DNA of 64,000 nucleotides. Origin: G965220075 sp965220075 (GTDB lineage: Bacteria; Chloroflexota; UBA11872). This document shows positions 25,404-34,449 of the stretch, piece after piece. Within the stretch, counting starts at the first letter, position 1. Every line of letters begins with the position of its first letter. Under the pieces are notes generated by a model. That model was given only the letters and a program-made list of their open reading frames with translations, did no database searches and had not been told where the DNA came from. The stretch covers positions 2,542,001-2,606,000 of the forward strand of contig OZ244806.1 of NCBI GenBank assembly GCA_965220075.1, in the 5' to 3' direction. The translations under genes and the position numbers were made by a program.

Positions 25404-27209
25404 ATGACTGAAACGGCAACCGCGAGCGATCTCTTTGCCGACATGTGGCTGAGCAGCGCGCCGCAATACCGCACGGACCTGGACCGCTGCGAGCCGGCCG
25501 CGGCGCTGAGCGCCACGCCCAAGCGGCGGCACTGGCGGACCATGTCGTTCGAGACGGACGACGTCGCGGGAACCATGATCGCGGCGGGTCCCGAAACCGC
25601 CGCGCCGCCGGTGCGCTATCCGCTGCGCGCCAGCGGCTGGCACGCGGTGTCGGTGGGCGTCGTGCCGAGCTTCAAGTGCACCGACGACACCGCCACGCTG
25701 GCGGTCCCCGTCAAGCTCAGCGGCGACGACACCTATTCGGTGCTCACGCTAAACCTGCCGTCGCTGCAAACCCGGCTGCTGCCGGACTGGCGCGGGCCGG
25801 TGGTGGTGGAGATGTTCTGGAAGATCGCGGATCTCACGGACATGGACCTCGACATCCTCCAGCTGGTCCGACGCGTTGCGCCGGGCGATCACTTTGGATC
25901 GTTGAGCGGCCCGGCGGCGCGCGTGGCCTACGTCAAGCTGGTGCCGCTGACCGACGATGAGGTCGCGGTCTGGCAGGCGGACCAGGCCCGGAAAGACACG
26001 GGCCGCCTGTTTGCGCACAACGACTCACACGGGCCGCACTATCTGTTCCGGCTCAACACCCCAGAAGAGGTGCGGCGCGAGATCGAGCCCTACCGCGACA
26101 CGGATGTCTCGCGCATTTACTGGGAGGCGGGCGGGGGCGACCGGACGCGGTATTTCAGCCGCATCGCCCGCGCGGAGATCATGGAAGGGCAGGAGGACTT
26201 CGGGCGGCGCGGCGACCGCATGCACGCCGAAAGCTGGCGGGGCTTCCAACGGCAGGGCGTTGACCCGTTCGACGTGGCGCTGGCGCACACCCACGCGCTG
26301 GGCATGGAGTTTCACGCGTGCTATCGCGTGGCGGGATTCAAGTATCCGCCGCCGCTGGACGGCGCGAGCCTGGGCGAGGTTTTCTTCGACCGGCATCCCG
26401 AATGCCGCGGCGTGGACCGGGCGGGCAACCGCACGCCGCGCATGGCCTACAGCTATCCCGCGGTGCGGGAGTTCGTGATCGCGGTGTTGCGGGAGATCGC
26501 GGAGCGACCCGTGGACGGCGTGTGTCTGCTGTTCAACCGGCGCATGCCGCTGGTGGAGTACGAACCGCCGGTGGTGGAGGGGTTCCAACAGGAATACGGG
26601 CTGGACCCGCGGGAGCTGGCGGCGGACGATCCCCGCTGGCTGGCCCACCGCGCGCGCACGCTCACCGGCTTCATGCGCGAGTTGCGCGCGGCGCTGGACG
26701 ACCTGAGACCGGCGGGCACGAAGCGCCTTGACGTCGGCGCGGTGGTGGCGGCCACCGAGCAGGAGAACCTGCAAGACGGCATCGACCTGCGGGCGTGGGT
26801 GAGCGAGGGACTGATTGACACGCTGATTCCTTATAGCTCGGAGCCGGTCTACGACAGCCACGAGCCAGCCTGGACTGACCCGTCGCAGTTGGCCTTTTTC
26901 GTCGAGCTGGTGCGCGGGACCGAGTGCGTGCTGGCGCCCAACCTGATGCCGCGGCACCAGTCGCCGGAGGACTTCCGCCGCCGGGCGTCAACCGTCTACG
27001 GGGCCGGCGCGGGCCACATGTTCTTCTGGGACGCGGCGGGCGGCTCGGGCCGGGCCAACTTCCAACCCATGTGGAGCGGACTGCGGCGCCTGGGCCACCA
27101 GGACGAGATCAGCGCCTGGCAAGCCGCCGGCGAGCCCCCGCTGCCGCACACGATCAAGCCCCTGCGGCTGTGGGACGGGTGGGATTTCGCCTACGAGACG
27201 CCGGGGTAG
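25404..27209 (+). CDS. Glycoside-hydrolase-like TIM-barrel protein, paralogue 2
   Basis: The 601-residue protein is collinear with the gene at 23359, with many identical blocks: SGWHAVSVGVVP, RVAYVKLVPLTDDE, HGPHYLFRLNTPEEVRREIE, RVAGFKYPPP, GVCLLFNRRMPLVEYEPPVV, HMFFWDAAGGSGR. The two probably act on related substrates. AGGAGG nine bases before ATG 25404 decides the start over the GTG six bases upstream. Cell location is probably cytoplasmic. The catalytic mechanism and substrate are not identifiable. Confidence 0.65.
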   Translation: MTETATASDLFADMWLSSAPQYRTDLDRCEPAAALSATPKRRHWRTMSFETDDVAGTMIAAGPETAAPPVRYPLRASGWHAVSVGVVPSFKCTDDTATLAVPVKLSGDDTYSVLTLNLPSLQTRLLPDWRGPVVVEMFWKIADLTDMDLDILQLVRRVAPGDHFGSLSGPAARVAYVKLVPLTDDEVAVWQADQARKDTGRLFAHNDSHGPHYLFRLNTPEEVRREIEPYRDTDVSRIYWEAGGGDRTRYFSRIARAEIMEGQEDFGRRGDRMHAESWRGFQRQGVDPFDVALAHTHALGMEFHACYRVAGFKYPPPLDGASLGEVFFDRHPECRGVDRAGNRTPRMAYSYPAVREFVIAVLREIAERPVDGVCLLFNRRMPLVEYEPPVVEGFQQEYGLDPRELAADDPRWLAHRARTLTGFMRELRAALDDLRPAGTKRLDVGAVVAATEQENLQDGIDLRAWVSEGLIDTLIPYSSEPVYDSHEPAWTDPSQLAFFVELVRGTECVLAPNLMPRHQSPEDFRRRASTVYGAGAGHMFFWDAAGGSGRANFQPMWSGLRRLGHQDEISAWQAAGEPPLPHTIKPLRLWDGWDFAYETPG

Positions 27210-27311
27210 GGACTAGCAACGGGCACTCGTCCAACTAGATGACGCCGCCCCTTGCAGCGGCACCATTGCATTTGATCGCCGTTCGACGACCAAGGGAACT
27301 GTTCTGAATCT

Positions 27312-28058
27312 CTAAGGAGCCAGTTCTTCGAGTCTAATCCATGCACCCGGATAGCGACCCCTTAGCTCATAGAACATTTCTACGGTCCCATTGAAGAGAC
27401 CTTCTTCAAGTTTGTGGTAAGCAAGCCAATTGTTTTCGTCATGAAGGTCGAATTCACCATATATCTTTTCCAAAGGCCGAAGCTGAAACAGCTCGTGCGT
27501 GAGGAACTTATTTCTGTATGTAACAAATATCGACTCGAAATTGGTGGCCCCGAGCGACGTGTCCAATATCTCGTCAATTGGTTTGATGAGGCTCGACAGA
27601 CCATGCTTCGCAAGGATTGGCCGCACGTTAACATCTGATGGATACTTAGTGGAAGCGACAAAATAGTTGAAGCATATAGATCTCAATGCGTTCAGATAGA
27701 AGGATTGCTCTGGGCTGGCGTTTCCATTTGATTCAGTTGCGATCAATAGACCGGTATATCCATGTACAAAGCCAAACATGGAATGAAGCATAATCCCAAG
27801 TTCCACTCTGTCATTCTCTGACATATCGGAGGGCAGAAACTGCCGGCTCCATCGAGCGTCCAAGTTAAACCATTGATGATCTGGTATTGGCTCAGGAGGC
27901 CCGACGGTAAGGTCTTCATTGATCTCTGCTAGCAATCCGGACTTGCACTTGAGACATTTGTATACAAGGCTTAAACCAAATCGGCCGCGGCTCTCAAAGC
28001 TACAATCGGTATCGTTTATACGACCAACATTGTCGCACTTTTTGCAAGTGATATTCAT
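27312..28058 (-). CDS. Uncharacterised zinc-ribbon-headed protein, AT-rich
   Basis: The 248-residue protein starts at ATG 28058 (MNITCKKCDNVGRINDTDCS). A CxxC at residues 5-8 and a second CLKCKSG near 35 form a probable zinc ribbon. The rest is helical with conserved-looking FGFVHGYTGLLIA and ICFNYFVASTKYP. No family was recognised. Codon use is much more AT-rich than its neighbours, indicating foreign origin. The 5' side adjoins hairpin repeats, and it lies inside the proposed tRNA-Thr island. Confidence 0.6.
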   Translation of the reverse strand: MNITCKKCDNVGRINDTDCSFESRGRFGLSLVYKCLKCKSGLLAEINEDLTVGPPEPIPDHQWFNLDARWSRQFLPSDMSENDRVELGIMLHSMFGFVHGYTGLLIATESNGNASPEQSFYLNALRSICFNYFVASTKYPSDVNVRPILAKHGLSSLIKPIDEILDTSLGATNFESIFVTYRNKFLTHELFQLRPLEKIYGEFDLHDENNWLAYHKLEEGLFNGTVEMFYELRGRYPGAWIRLEELAP

Positions 28059-28168
28059 CGCCAATCTTGAGGATCCATGTCCTTCCTCTGCCAAGCACAG
28101 ATTACCCTCCCTTTGAGATTGTAAGGGAGTGCACATTCGCCAGTCACGTTGTTCACCATTCAGGTGCG

Positions 28169-28369
28169 TGGCCGGTGGCCCAGGCTGCGTGCAGCCTGGG
28201 AAGAACAGTGTGGCTCCTTCGCTCGATACCGGCATGGACAGTCCCGATCCTACTCAGGGAGGACTGGTTCAACGCTTGGGTTGTCGGGTAGCCCGGTCGC
28301 GGCGACAGCCCCGCCTCACAGTCCCTGTCTTGAGGGAATCCCACGCTGCGTGCAGCGTGGGCCACCGAG
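28169..28369. repeat. Intergenic hairpins shared with 7.89 kb
   Basis: GGCCCAGGCTGCGTGCAGCC (28177-28196) followed by TGGG, and CCCACGCTGCGTGCAGCGTG (28341-28360) followed by GGCCACC, are strong dyads. A matching CCCAGGCTGCACGCAGCCTG lies at 7889-7910. They resemble genome-wide palindromic repeats. No gene is recognised in 28059-28440. Confidence 0.5.
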
Positions 28370-28472
28370 CCATACACTGCACGAGTGCCTAATACTGTTA
28401 GGAATGCTCTGAAAAAGCCCGGTGGTTGCGGCAGGGCCTATGCTCACGAGCGACGGATAGCCGCTGAGGGCC

Positions 28473-28795
28473 ATGATGCCGCCGCAACGCTCATTTGCCG
28501 ACGTGGAGTATGACGGACAGCCGCGCCAGACGCGGCGGGAGCGCTTTCTGCAGCGCATGGACGCGCTGATGCCGTGGGCGCGGCTCGAAGCGCGCATCCG
28601 GCCGGTCTACCCCACCGGCGAGCGCGGGTGGCTCCCCTACCCGCTGGCCCTGCTGCTGCGGCTTCACGGCGTGCAGGTGTTCTACAACCTCAGCGACCCG
28701 GCGATGGAAGACGCGCTCTATGACAGCGCGGCGGTGCAGCGGTTCGTGGAGCTGACCGCGCGGGGGCCGCGGCCCGATGAGACGACGAGGCGCCG
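28473..28795 (+). pseudogene. IS5-family transposase, 5' fragment
   Basis: The frame starts PPQRSFADVEYDGQPRQTRR and runs through FYNLSDPAMEDALYDSAAVQ to RPDETT, closely matching the first third of the IS5 copy at 59191. It then breaks off directly into an integrase fragment. The catalytic DDE part is absent. A probable IS left end, TAGGAATGCTCTGAAAAAG, lies near 28399. Confidence 0.75.
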
Positions 28796-28796
28796 G

Positions 28797-29040
28797 TGTT
28801 CGGCGGGCTGAGCGGCGACCGGCTCGCGCGGAGAATCAAGGCGGTGGCCCAGGCCGCCGGCCTGGGCGCGCACTTCAGCGGGCATAGCGGGCGCGTCGGC
28901 ATGGCGCGCCGCATGGTGTCGCGGGGAGCGCCGCTCCCCGTGGTCGTGCGCCAGGGCCGATGGCAGCCTGCCACGGGCGCGGCGATGGTTCAGCGCTACA
29001 CGCGCGCCAGGCTTCTCCCGCAGGGCGCTGGAGCGCGTCC
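28797..29040 (+). pseudogene. Tyrosine recombinase (integrase), C-terminal fragment
   Basis: The frame reads LSGDRLARRIKAVAQAAGLG, then HFSGHSGRVGMARRM, GRWQPATGAAMVQRYTRA. HSGR (H-x-x-R), the following Trp and the YT nucleophile region are the C-terminal catalytic box of tyrosine recombinases. The N-terminal domains are missing, and it is joined directly to an IS5 fragment. It may be the lost integrase of the surrounding tRNA-Thr island. Confidence 0.6.
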
Positions 29041-29288
29041 TCGTCTCGAACGGGGTTGCCTACCGGCACGTCGTGGAGTTGGGCAACGCGAGCCGGCATG
29101 ACCCGGAGGACGCGCCGCTGAGGCTCGTCGACGAGCCGCGCGGCCTGTCGATCCTCCAGGCCGAGTTCGCGACCGGCCGCGTGGTGGCGATCATGTGCGC
29201 GTGCAGGGCCGGGGCGTCCTGCCACCGCTCCCATATTTCGGCGCAGATGGTGTCACGGCTGACGGACCTGCAGGTGCTTCACCTCTAG
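29037..29288 (+). pseudogene. DUF488-like fragment
   Basis: The frame reads SNGVAYRHVVELGNASRHDP and then VVAIMCACRAGASCHRSHIS, matching the C-terminal half of DUF488 proteins (Y-x-x-V-x-x-L-G-N; C-x-x-x-x-x-C-H-R). The N-terminal half is absent. It abuts the integrase fragment, so three unrelated gene pieces are fused within 0.8 kb. Confidence 0.5.
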
Positions 29289-29409
29289 GCCCCACCATTG
29301 CGGCCACGGGCTCCGTCCTGCCGCACCACGGGCTTTTCGGCCCCCCCCGCCCCACCAAATTTCCCCAAACGTCGTCGAACCGGCCCTCTCACGCGCGTCT
29401 TTCGCGGCC

Positions 29410-29667
29410 TCAGCGCGGGAGCGAGCTGTGGGTCTTGGTGACGACCGCGAAGGGCCGCGGCGCCGGCGGGGCGGCGCGGGGAACGCGCGGCGCACCTGCT
29501 CGTCGAAGGCCGCCCAGGCGCGGGAGCCGGCACGCCACGCAGCGCTCGACGTCCTGGGCGGCTGGGGGAAGGCGCTCGCCGCACGTGGCGCACGCCCGCG
29601 GACAGCGCCGGCAAAAGCGGTGCGGCAGTCGCAGCACGCGCCCGCAGATCTCACAGGCCATTCGCAT
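29410..29667 (-). CDS. Possible small cysteine-rich zinc-binding protein
   Basis: The 85-residue frame begins MRMACEICGRVLRLPHRFCR and contains four closely spaced cysteine pairs (CEIC, CRRC, CATC, CVAC), as in tandem zinc ribbons. The tail is basic and proline-rich. No family could be named. GC-rich composition can create such frames by chance, so this call is tentative. Confidence 0.3.
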   Translation of the reverse strand: MRMACEICGRVLRLPHRFCRRCPRACATCGERLPPAAQDVERCVACRLPRLGGLRRAGAPRVPRAAPPAPRPFAVVTKTHSSLPR

Positions 29668-29853
29668 ACGAGATTCTGCCGCGCCGCTCGGGCCGGCACG
29701 TCCCCAGATTCGCAGCCTGCGCGCACTTCGCCGCCGAATGCGTCAATGAAACGATTTGTCGCCCAACCGCGGCGCTCGCGTGAAAAACCCTACCGTTGGC
29801 GCCTGCAGGGTGTGCATTAGAATGCCCGATAGGCGTGGCGCACTAGTGGGCAC

Positions 29854-30264
29854 ATGCAACGGTCAACGATTCGACGCGTCGGACGACTGCTGGTTCTTCC
29901 GCTCTGGCTCCCGTTGGCGATTCTGGTGGTCACAGCCATCCGCTTCGCCACCCTGTCGCCGGTTGAGGAAGCGAGTGGCATGCCGAACGCGGCCGCGATG
30001 ATTGCGCTTATGGTCCTCTTTGCCTGGATCGCCGCGATCCCGCTGACCCTGGCGGTGGCCTTTCTGCATCGGCGCATCCGCGTGGTGGCCTACGTGTGCG
30101 GTGCCGTGCTGGTGCCGCTGACGGTCTACGGCGCAGTGATTGGCGGGCTGTTCGGACCGGTGGGCGTCGTGCTCTACCCGCTCGTCCTCTCGCTCCCGGC
30201 CTGGACCGCTCTGGGCATCACGACCTTCATTCAGCGCAACCGCCTCCGACATGCGCCTGGCTGA
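29854..30264 (+). CDS. Small integral membrane protein, unknown
   Basis: The 136-residue protein has four clear hydrophobic spans, at about 11-30, 47-68, 75-100 and 106-125 (LPLWLPLAILVVTAIRF; AAMIALMVLFAWIAAIPLTL; VVAYVCGAVLVPLTVYG; VVLYPLVLSLPAWTALGI). Positive charges at the N terminus (MQRSTIRRVGR) suggest a cytoplasmic start. ATG 29854 has no strong ribosome binding site. No family was recognised. It is flanked by decayed genes. Confidence 0.5.
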   Translation: MQRSTIRRVGRLLVLPLWLPLAILVVTAIRFATLSPVEEASGMPNAAAMIALMVLFAWIAAIPLTLAVAFLHRRIRVVAYVCGAVLVPLTVYGAVIGGLFGPVGVVLYPLVLSLPAWTALGITTFIQRNRLRHAPG

Positions 30265-30279
30265 GAGCGCCTAGCTGCC

Positions 30280-30560
30280 CTAGCCGGAGACGTGTGAGCT
30301 GCGGCTGACCGATGCTTGCGCCGCATCCCGCCGCAGCGTCTCCACCTCGCCGGCCTCCAGCTCCCTCGCTGCCCCGGCCGCCAAGTCGCCCAGCGTCACG
30401 GGCCGAGGCGCACGCGCCGCAAGTGCGTGACCCGCATTCCCACGGCCTCGAACATTCGCCGCACCTGCCGCTTGCGGCCCTCGGTGAGCACCAACTGCCA
30501 GTCGTTGTTCCCGCGCCGGTCGCCGGTCGCCGATATCGATGCCGTCGGTGAGCCGTCGGA
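30280..30560 (-). pseudogene. rRNA pseudouridine synthase (RluB/RsuA-type) 3' remnant
   Basis: The reverse strand reads WQLVLTEGRKRQVRRMFEAV then THLRRVRLGP, the conserved tail of RluB/RsuA-type synthases. A TGA follows GP, but shifting one base restores VTLGDLAAGAARELEAGEVE to a stop at 30280. The gene is therefore a frame-shifted fragment, and its catalytic N-terminal part is not recognisable upstream. Confidence 0.6.
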
Positions 30561-30605
30561 CCAGATCACCCTAGAGGTGGCCTGGTTTATGACCGATCAC
30601 TTGGT

Positions 30606-31601
30606 CTAGATCGAGAGCGATCGCAACATACAGGAGTTTGAGTTTGGCAACAGAGCGGCGAGAGTCGTGATTTCATAGCTGAAACAGAGGTAAATCACCC
30701 CCCTACAGGACGTGAACAGTGAACACTTTTTGAAAGGCCGCAGTCCGGTCTGAAAGGCTGAAACGCGGTGGATGGTGGGGGCCACGACAAGGCGGAAAAG
30801 CGGCGGGTGGGTTGGAAAACAGGGCGCAGAAGGTGATGGATGTGCCGGTGCATGACGTGGCGGTTTTGTGGCTGTCAGAGGCATCTCCGGCCCTCTGAAG
30901 GGCATTGACGCACTGCTCGTCGAGGTCGTGGGGTGGTGACACGTCAGCACGTGACTGTGCCTGGGGATCGGTCGCTCAGGGTCTCGAAGCCGGGCTCCCA
31001 GGGCCTCCAGCCCGGCGACGGCGGCTTTCAGCCTGTCTGCCAGTTCCCTCGTCCTCCCGCACGCGGCCCGCTCCTTCCGACACGCCTCCTCCAGCTCCTC
31101 GTATGCGTCCCTGCCGGCGGCTGCGGCGTCCCTGGCCTCGTCCCGTTCCCGCTCCCGCTTCTAAGTATTCCTGACGAATATCCCTCACCAACTCGGGATG
31201 GGTGAGCATCGGACCGCCCGACCACGTGGAGGGGCTTGCCAGCCCACGCCTCTCGAACTCCGAGCCCATACCCCCGTCCATCAAGATCGTCTCCCCCGCT
31301 GCTGGGAGTCTGTCCGAGAAACAATGTTCTAAACCATATGCGTCATTAGTGGAGTGTAAAGATGCTAATTACTCCACGACAAAGTCCAGATTGCTATAAG
31401 CAGGTTATTGCGTGGCGTTTTTCGTCTCCAGGAACGAATCCTCGGACAGGCTCCTAGCAGGTTTGAACAAGTTTCCTTTTGCTCCCACGTCCATACAGGT
31501 GCAGTTCCCTCAAGGCTGCCGACATCGCATCTTCTCCCAACAGCTCCCACAGACTAAACAGGAAGTGCTCGCCCAAACTATAGTTACCAACTATTTTGCT
31601 C
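30606..31601. other. No gene recognised; possible coiled-coil remnant on the minus strand
   Basis: On the minus strand a frame-shifted stretch near 30970-31165 reads as a charged coiled coil (ARDAAAAGRDAYEELEEACR, then KERAACGRTRELADRLKAAV). It is preceded by an in-frame TAG and has no start. Elsewhere no frame is convincing. Treat as decayed DNA. Confidence 0.35.
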
Positions 31602-31665
31602 CCAGCGCTGTGGCATGTACCAGGAGACCCCGAGCGAAACGCATCAAATTATGGTGTGGTGCGTT
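31602..31665. repeat. Dispersed 64-bp repeat, copy B
   Basis: It matches 13890-13953 at 61 of 64 positions. The preceding 20 bases also keep TTACCAA and GCTCCCAGCG, aligned with the tRNA-Thr fragment edge at copy A, so similarity may extend to a tRNA anticodon-loop core. Confidence 0.7.
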
Positions 31666-31957
31666 TTCCTGGGCCTCGACTTCGAGCGTCATCCGCGCCA
31701 GGATTGCGCCATGCTCACTGGCATGCGAGCTCTCTCGATTCCCGCGGATCGTCTTGTGATTGCCGCCGAAGTGCGGAACCCAGAGGCCGCCCCCATAGCA
31801 CTCGCCGAAGCGTGTTCGCCGTCTTAGTTCCGGAACAATCGGCTTCGGAAGTCACGCGCGATTTCGTCAGTTCCGGCAACAGCCAGGATTCACTCAATCC
31901 TGGCATGTCCTCTTCGTTCCGCGAGTTGCCGCCATTGCCGCTGCGGCTTCCGAACTA

Positions 31958-32728
31958 CTAACAGCCGAAGCCCAGGGTGAAGATGCAGAGCATGCCCTCT
32001 ATGAACTTGTCGATGTTGCCCAAGGCGTTCAAGCCAAGTTCGGCCAGGGTCAACAGCGCTTCGGCTGTGATCGCCCCGGCCTCGAGCAGCTTGAGCAGGT
32101 CAGCGTTGCCGGATCGCTGGGCGAGCTCCGCGATCCCGGGGCCGTTGGGATCGGCGCCGGCGTCCAGCAGCAGCTGTACGACCGCGATGTCGCCGCGATC
32201 GACGGCTAGGGCCAGGACCGATAGGCCTTCCTCCGCCAGGGTGTTGGGATCGGCGCCGGCGTCCAGCAGCATTTTCAGAATCTCGGCTTCGCCCTCTATC
32301 ACGGCCCAGACCACGACCGCGAGGCCGGCTCCGTCCTTGGCATTAGGGTCAGCGCCGGCGTCCAGCAGCATTTTCAGAATCTCGGCTTCGCCACCGCGGA
32401 CAGCCAAGGACGCAACAGGGTCGCCGTCCGACGTGAGGGCGTCGGGATTGGCGCCGGCATCCAAGAGCAGTGGCACGATTTCCGAGTCGCCAAGCTCAAC
32501 GGCGACCGGCAAGGCCGAACGGCCGTCTTCGTCCCGGTATTTGGGGTCGGCGCCGGCCCAGATCGCGAGCTCGACAAGCGTCGTCCGGCGTTCGGAAACG
32601 TGGTCCAGCAGCAGCGCATCGTCGCTGAGGATCAGCCGTGCCAGGAAAAACAGAAGCACGGGCCCAGCGAGCACGAGAGCCACGGCGGCGTAGAGGACGA
32701 ACCGAAGTCGGGCTGTCACGGAGTCCAT
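31958..32728 (-). CDS. Membrane-anchored ankyrin-repeat protein
   Basis: The 256-residue protein has an N-terminal membrane span (about 9-32, FVLYAAVALVLAGPVLLFFL). Five or so ankyrin repeats follow, spaced about 33 residues, with the signature LLLDAGADPN/LLDAGANPD. Two repeats (EAEILKMLLDAGADPN) are nearly identical, indicating recent duplication. The tail is hydrophobic and Cys-ended (FTLGFGC). Ankyrin arrays mediate protein binding; the target is unknown. A second ankyrin gene lies upstream on the same strand 0.3 kb away. Confidence 0.85.
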   Translation of the reverse strand: MDSVTARLRFVLYAAVALVLAGPVLLFFLARLILSDDALLLDHVSERRTTLVELAIWAGADPKYRDEDGRSALPVAVELGDSEIVPLLLDAGANPDALTSDGDPVASLAVRGGEAEILKMLLDAGADPNAKDGAGLAVVVWAVIEGEAEILKMLLDAGADPNTLAEEGLSVLALAVDRGDIAVVQLLLDAGADPNGPGIAELAQRSGNADLLKLLEAGAITAEALLTLAELGLNALGNIDKFIEGMLCIFTLGFGC

Positions 32729-33029
32729 CTCGCCAATGTGCGCTGGCCGAGGCTGGCAGGATTTCGGAGCCGTACCGGACGGTGCGCCCTCAGTCTCTGG
32801 GACGGTGACCCAAGGGTTGAACTGACGCGGGACGAATCCGTTTCAATGGGCGGATCTGGAACGCCGTTCCCGGTCATCGCGTCTGCGATCTCGATCGATT
32901 TAGGTAGTGGGTGAGATGGTCCCGCCTCGACAGAGGCACGCCCCCCGTTCAGAAGCAATCGGCGACACCCTCACGTTGGCCCGGTTTCCGTCCGGGCCAA
33001 CGTGGGGGTTGGAATGCCGTCGTCGTGCG
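32729..33029. other. Intergenic spacer between the ankyrin genes
   Basis: No frame of interest. The dyad CGTTGGCCCGG / CCGGGCCAACG around 32974-33002 (stem, loop TTTCCGT) lies just beyond the stop of the upstream ankyrin gene on the minus strand. It may act as a transcription terminator, although no T-run is evident. Confidence 0.35.
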
Positions 33030-34094
33030 CTAAGTCACATCGTCGAACGCCCAGGCGAACACCCCACGCACGTCCTCGCGGTGATCGCCGCGGCAGCCGG
33101 CCTCCGCCTGATCGCCGAAGACTGCCTGATAGATGCCGACGTTGTTGTCGTTACCGAGGTGGTTCTCCACGATGTCGTTGAGGTCGACGCAGGTCGTGGG
33201 CCAGCCCAGGACCGGCCCCGCGGCCAGCGCCTCGCGGATAATCCGTACGATTTCCGAACCTTCCCCCTCCCAGAACAAGGCATAGCCCAGAGGAAGCCGG
33301 CCGCCAGAGTTGTTGAGGGTCACATCGACCCCGGCGTCGACGAGGATGCGCACGATTTCCGTGTGGCCTCGAAAGATGGCTTCGAACAAGAGCGGATCGC
33401 CGTTGCTTTCCTTGGCGTTCACGTCCGCCCCGGCGTCCACCAGGATCCGCACGACGTTCGTGTGGCCTCGCCAGATCGCGGAATGAATCACTGGGTCGCC
33501 ATCGGCGTCCCTGGCGTCCACGTTGGCGCCGGCGTCAATCAGGATCTGCACGACATCCGCGTGGTCCCGCCAGATCGCCGAATGAATCACCGGGTCGCCG
33601 TCGGAGTCCGTGGCGTTCACATTGGCGCCGGCTCCTGCCAGGATCCGCACGATCTCGACGTGGTTGCGCCAGACCGCCTCGCGAATGAGGGGATCGTTGT
33701 CCGAGGTCCGCACATTGGCGTTCAGACCGCCGGCCACAAGGGTGCGCACCTGCTCGGTCTGGCCCCGCCAGACGGCTGAGTAAAGGGCGTCATCCACCAG
33801 CGGCAGGGACGGCGCTGCGACAGCGGGTGGGGGAGCGGGTGGCGCGAGATCGAACGCCCAGGCAAACACCCCGCGCACGTCCTCGCGGTGGTCGACCTGG
33901 CAGCCGGCCTCGGCCTGGTCGCCAAAAACCCGCTGGTAGATGCCCACGTTGTTCTCCCGGCCCAGGTGCTGTTCCACGACGTCGTTTAGGTCGACACAGG
34001 TGGTGGGCCACTGGGCGAACACCGGTGTCGCGAGCGCCGCAGCAGCGGCCACCGCAACCACCACCGCAATGAGAGTCGGTCGTACCCGTGTCAT
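33030..34094 (-). CDS. Exported ankyrin-repeat protein with a duplicated flanking module
   Basis: About 354 residues. A signal peptide (MTRVRPTLIAVVVAVAAAAA, then LATPVFAQ) indicates export. The mature protein starts with a roughly 50-residue module (WPTTCVDLNDVVEQHLGREN, then VGIYQRVFGDQAEAGC, ending REDVRGVFAWAFD). About seven ankyrin repeats follow (VRILVDAGADVNA and similar), then a second copy of the module closes the protein. Each module has two Cys, which may form a disulfide. The module is not one I recognise. ATG 34094 is chosen because it opens the signal peptide. Confidence 0.82.
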   Translation of the reverse strand: MTRVRPTLIAVVVAVAAAAALATPVFAQWPTTCVDLNDVVEQHLGRENNVGIYQRVFGDQAEAGCQVDHREDVRGVFAWAFDLAPPAPPPAVAAPSLPLVDDALYSAVWRGQTEQVRTLVAGGLNANVRTSDNDPLIREAVWRNHVEIVRILAGAGANVNATDSDGDPVIHSAIWRDHADVVQILIDAGANVDARDADGDPVIHSAIWRGHTNVVRILVDAGADVNAKESNGDPLLFEAIFRGHTEIVRILVDAGVDVTLNNSGGRLPLGYALFWEGEGSEIVRIIREALAAGPVLGWPTTCVDLNDIVENHLGNDNNVGIYQAVFGDQAEAGCRGDHREDVRGVFAWAFDDVT

Positions 34095-34449
34095 AGGCCA
34101 TTTTCCCTTGTACTCGAACTGTCCGAAGTCTCTGGCTGATCGGCCTACCCTGTCAATGAGTGCATGGCAATCGCAGTCTGCCCACAGCTCGATACCCGTG
34201 TAGCCCGCCATCAGCCGGCAACGCCGCCTGCCTATTGAGCAAGTTGGTCAGCGGGAAGCGGCCGGCAGTTGCCCGGGCACGGTGCCGGCCCCGGCGTCGA
34301 GGCGATCACGACAAGGTGGGGGGCTTGGACTCCGCGGCCGGCGCCAACCACGAACCAAGGCAAAAGTATGGTGTCTTGAAGAACTGTGGCAGGGCGCGTC
34401 TGGCAACATCCAAACAACTATGGTGTCTTCCAAACCTGTAAACCCGCGT
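34095..34449. other. No gene recognised
   Basis: The region upstream of the exported ankyrin gene and downstream of tRNA-Thr shows only GC-biased shadow frames. If an element integrated into tRNA-Thr, its right boundary would fall here. Confidence 0.4.
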
